Positions 62,513 to 64,000 of a stretch of DNA of 64,000 bases are shown here, in pieces. A program made the position numbers and the translations under genes. The stretch's first letter is position 1. Each line of letters opens with the position of its first letter. Source of the DNA: Macrosoma leucophasiata (taxonomy: Eukaryota; Arthropoda; Insecta; Lepidoptera; Hedylidae); NCBI GenBank assembly GCA_036365455.1, contig JAWQUS010000032.1, positions 17,058,001 to 17,122,000 of the forward strand, written 5' to 3'. Under the pieces are notes generated by a model. The model was not told where the DNA came from, made no database searches, and was given only the letters and a program-made list of their open reading frames with translations.

Positions 62513-62981
62513 AATAAAAACTTGTAAGAAATGTTCTTGATGACTCATGTTTGAGCACAGATCATTATTTCTTATTTTTTACCATATGTACAACACGGAA
62601 AAACTTTGGCGAAGAGGAAAATTGGCATAGTATACTTTCATTCCGCCAATATTGAAACTGGCTTTATTCTGTGTCCGAGCTAGGAAACTGGCGCAAAGCT
62701 TACATAGGCAATTTTTTTTTCTTATCCCAGTTTATCGGCCCTAAGCAATAATCAAATTAACTTCACCTGGCATTTTAGTTTAGATAGTACTGGATACTTA
62801 CTTGGTTTAAGTTGAATGTGCTGTGTACAGGTGCACTTTTGTTCTAATCATTTTGTTTTTTAGTTTACATTTATTTAAACCAAATACAAGCCTACCTATT
62901 ATATGTTTATGTTCTCCTTGTAAATAATAATTATGTAAGTCAATTAGAATATTTTATTTAACTGTTAATGTGAATAATAAA
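62513..62981 (+). terminator. Two candidate poly(A) signals for RAD54
   Basis: AATAAA at 62513-62518 (TACTGAATAAAAAC) and at 62976-62981 (GAATAATAAAACAAT). The first lies 249 bp after the stop. The region 62265-63180 shows no repeat family and is probably 3' UTR and unique intergenic DNA. Confidence 0.5.
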
Positions 62982-63179
62982 ACAATATTGGTTTATTTTG
63001 GTTTCAAATATTTTATTGAACAATATTTTTAGTAACAAATTAATTAATTAAAAATATAGTAATATTTGTTCATTTTAAATTACGTGTAACAATGTAACAT
63101 GTCCCATTGATCGATTGTTAAACAAGCGATTACTATAAGATATGAAGATTCCCAATACTTGCCTATCAACAATCAAATT

Positions 63180-63335
63180 AAAATATACAGTGCCCAGCAA
63201 AATTTTGCACATGGAGCTCAGGAAAGAGACAATGCTAGTTCCGATTTTGTAGAGCGTTATCTCTGCTAAGCACTGATAGTCCGGTATTGGTCAAATTTTA
63301 TGAAAATGGGCGACAAACGTCATATAGGTTTTGGC
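63180..63335 (+). repeat. Rep-C fragment
   Basis: ACAGTGCCCAGCAAAATTTTG, GAGCGTTATCTCTGCTAAGC, GATAGTCCGGTATTGGTCAA. Confidence 0.6.
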
Positions 63336-63595
63336 GGGCACCTTGAAAGAGACTTGTTATGCTCTTATTTTATTTCGTTTTCTAGATGTATTTTTCAGTT
63401 ATATATTTAATAAAGTTGGTGGCATTTTGTTTGATATAGGTTTATTACAGTTCCCGTATATAGTGAAATAGAATAACAGTGCCAAAACACGGCTTTTCAG
63501 GTTGCCTCCAAAACTTCATTGTAAAATGTTCTGGTAAAGTAGCCATCGCTTTACTCGAATTACTGACTGTGACTCCGACTGACTGACTGATAATT
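63336..63595 (+). repeat. Rep-E copy
   Basis: TTTGGCGGGCACCTTGAAAG, GGTGGCATTTTGTTTGATAT, AGTAGCCATCGCTTTACTCG; about 90% like 10655-10900. A (TTTA)n run follows. Confidence 0.7.
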
Positions 63596-63745
63596 ATTTA
63601 TTTATTTATCCATTTATTTCAGGCAACAAAATTGATTATAATTAAACAATAGGCCCATGTAAATATATACGTTATAAACTAACATACATATTAATATATA
63701 TTATATTGTGTTAGTACATACAACTTATAGCTATATTAGTACACT

Positions 63746-64000
63746 TCACTTGCACTGTGTCATTGTGCGGTCGAGTGGCACTTGTCCCCGGAAGCGACGG
63801 AACACCACATTTTGCGGCCAAAAGCTTTCCTCCATGACGAGGTGCAGCAGGAATGTCGGCACACGCACCACGAACGACTTGAAGTTGACGTTGCCGCGCG
63901 ACTCCAACAGCTGCACTTTCAGCGTGTATTTCAGCTTTCGACGTAAGAAGTCTACGACGTCTTCCGCCTCGGTCGTGTAGTGGAGGCGGGAGATGTACAC
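63746..64000 (-). CDS. Partial LINE ORF1-like C-terminal domain
   Basis: Open on the minus strand from the right edge to a stop at about 63746; 84 residues are visible. It contains YISRLHYTTEAEDVVDFLRRK, then NFKSFVVRVPTFLL, ESFWPQNVVFRRFRGQVP. The pattern VSRL...T...D...L.......FKSFVV.VP......SFWP..V..RRFRG is common at the C-terminus of ORF1/gag-like proteins of lepidopteran non-LTR elements, and also in domesticated open frames copied from them. The N-terminal part, possibly with zinc finger or esterase domains, lies beyond the window. Family assignment rests on this pattern only. Confidence 0.55.
   Translation of the reverse strand: MYISRLHYTTEAEDVVDFLRRKLKYTLKVQLLESRGNVNFKSFVVRVPTFLLHLVMEESFWPQNVVFRRFRGQVPLDRTMTQCK

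Overview
The window looks like lepidopteran (moth or butterfly) genomic DNA. The protein-coding genes are split by phase-consistent GT-AG introns, the introns are AT-rich, and the space between exons is packed with repeat types I associate with Lepidoptera: a BMC1-like LINE/SINE 3' end, tRNA-headed SINEs, CTAG-ended Helitron-like pieces, hAT-type MITEs and microsatellite-tailed LINE ends. The order is inferred from this content, not proven.

Layout. (1) 1-130, minus strand: a partial exon of a trypsin-fold serine protease running off the left edge. (2) 131-5,710: intergenic, with MITE, SINE, retroposon and Helitron-like remnants, two perfect short hairpins and a 110-bp inverted repeat around an 881-bp spacer. 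(3) 5,711-18,340, plus strand: an LRRC47-like gene in six exons. Its 7.8-kb third intron holds a nearly perfect 3.62-kb tandem duplication that carries a THAP-domain gene fragment. (4) 18,341-28,475: no host gene recognised; nested transposons and a broken RTE-type LINE end. (5) 28,476-58,987, plus strand: a fatty acyl-CoA reductase (FAR) gene in 13 coding exons (about 510 residues) spread over 30.5 kb. Its introns contain most of the repeats, including a 497-codon open LINE reverse transcriptase flanked by inverted repeats, and a complex hAT-type insertion placed on a splice donor. (6) 59,985-62,264, plus strand: an uninterrupted RAD54/okra-type SNF2 ATPase. (7) 63,180-64,000: repeats and a minus-strand piece that looks like a LINE ORF1 C-terminus.

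The host genes have unrelated roles: extracellular proteolysis, an LRR/B3-B4 protein, fatty alcohol production and recombination repair. I see no operon-like or pathway link. Repeat family names used below: Rep-A, starts ACTGGTGGTAGAGC and ends poly(A), about 25 copies or fragments; Rep-B, 360-380 bp retroposon with 12-17 bp target duplications; Rep-C, Rep-D, Rep-E and Rep-K, unclassified interspersed repeats; Rep-F, hAT-like, termini CATAGAGCAAC, 8-bp target duplications; Rep-G, about 210 bp, 7-bp target duplications; Rep-H, termini AAGGAGATGTTGC; SINE-T and SINE-S2, tRNA-headed SINEs; Hel, Helitron-like.

I did not find one clearly new multi-gene system. The most unusual items are the 3.62-kb tandem duplication with THAP fragments, the transposon that duplicated a FAR splice donor, the inverted-repeat-flanked reverse transcriptase, the 110-bp inverted repeat upstream of LRRC47, and Rep-G with consistent 7-bp target duplications. 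All repeat boundaries come from comparison by eye within this window.
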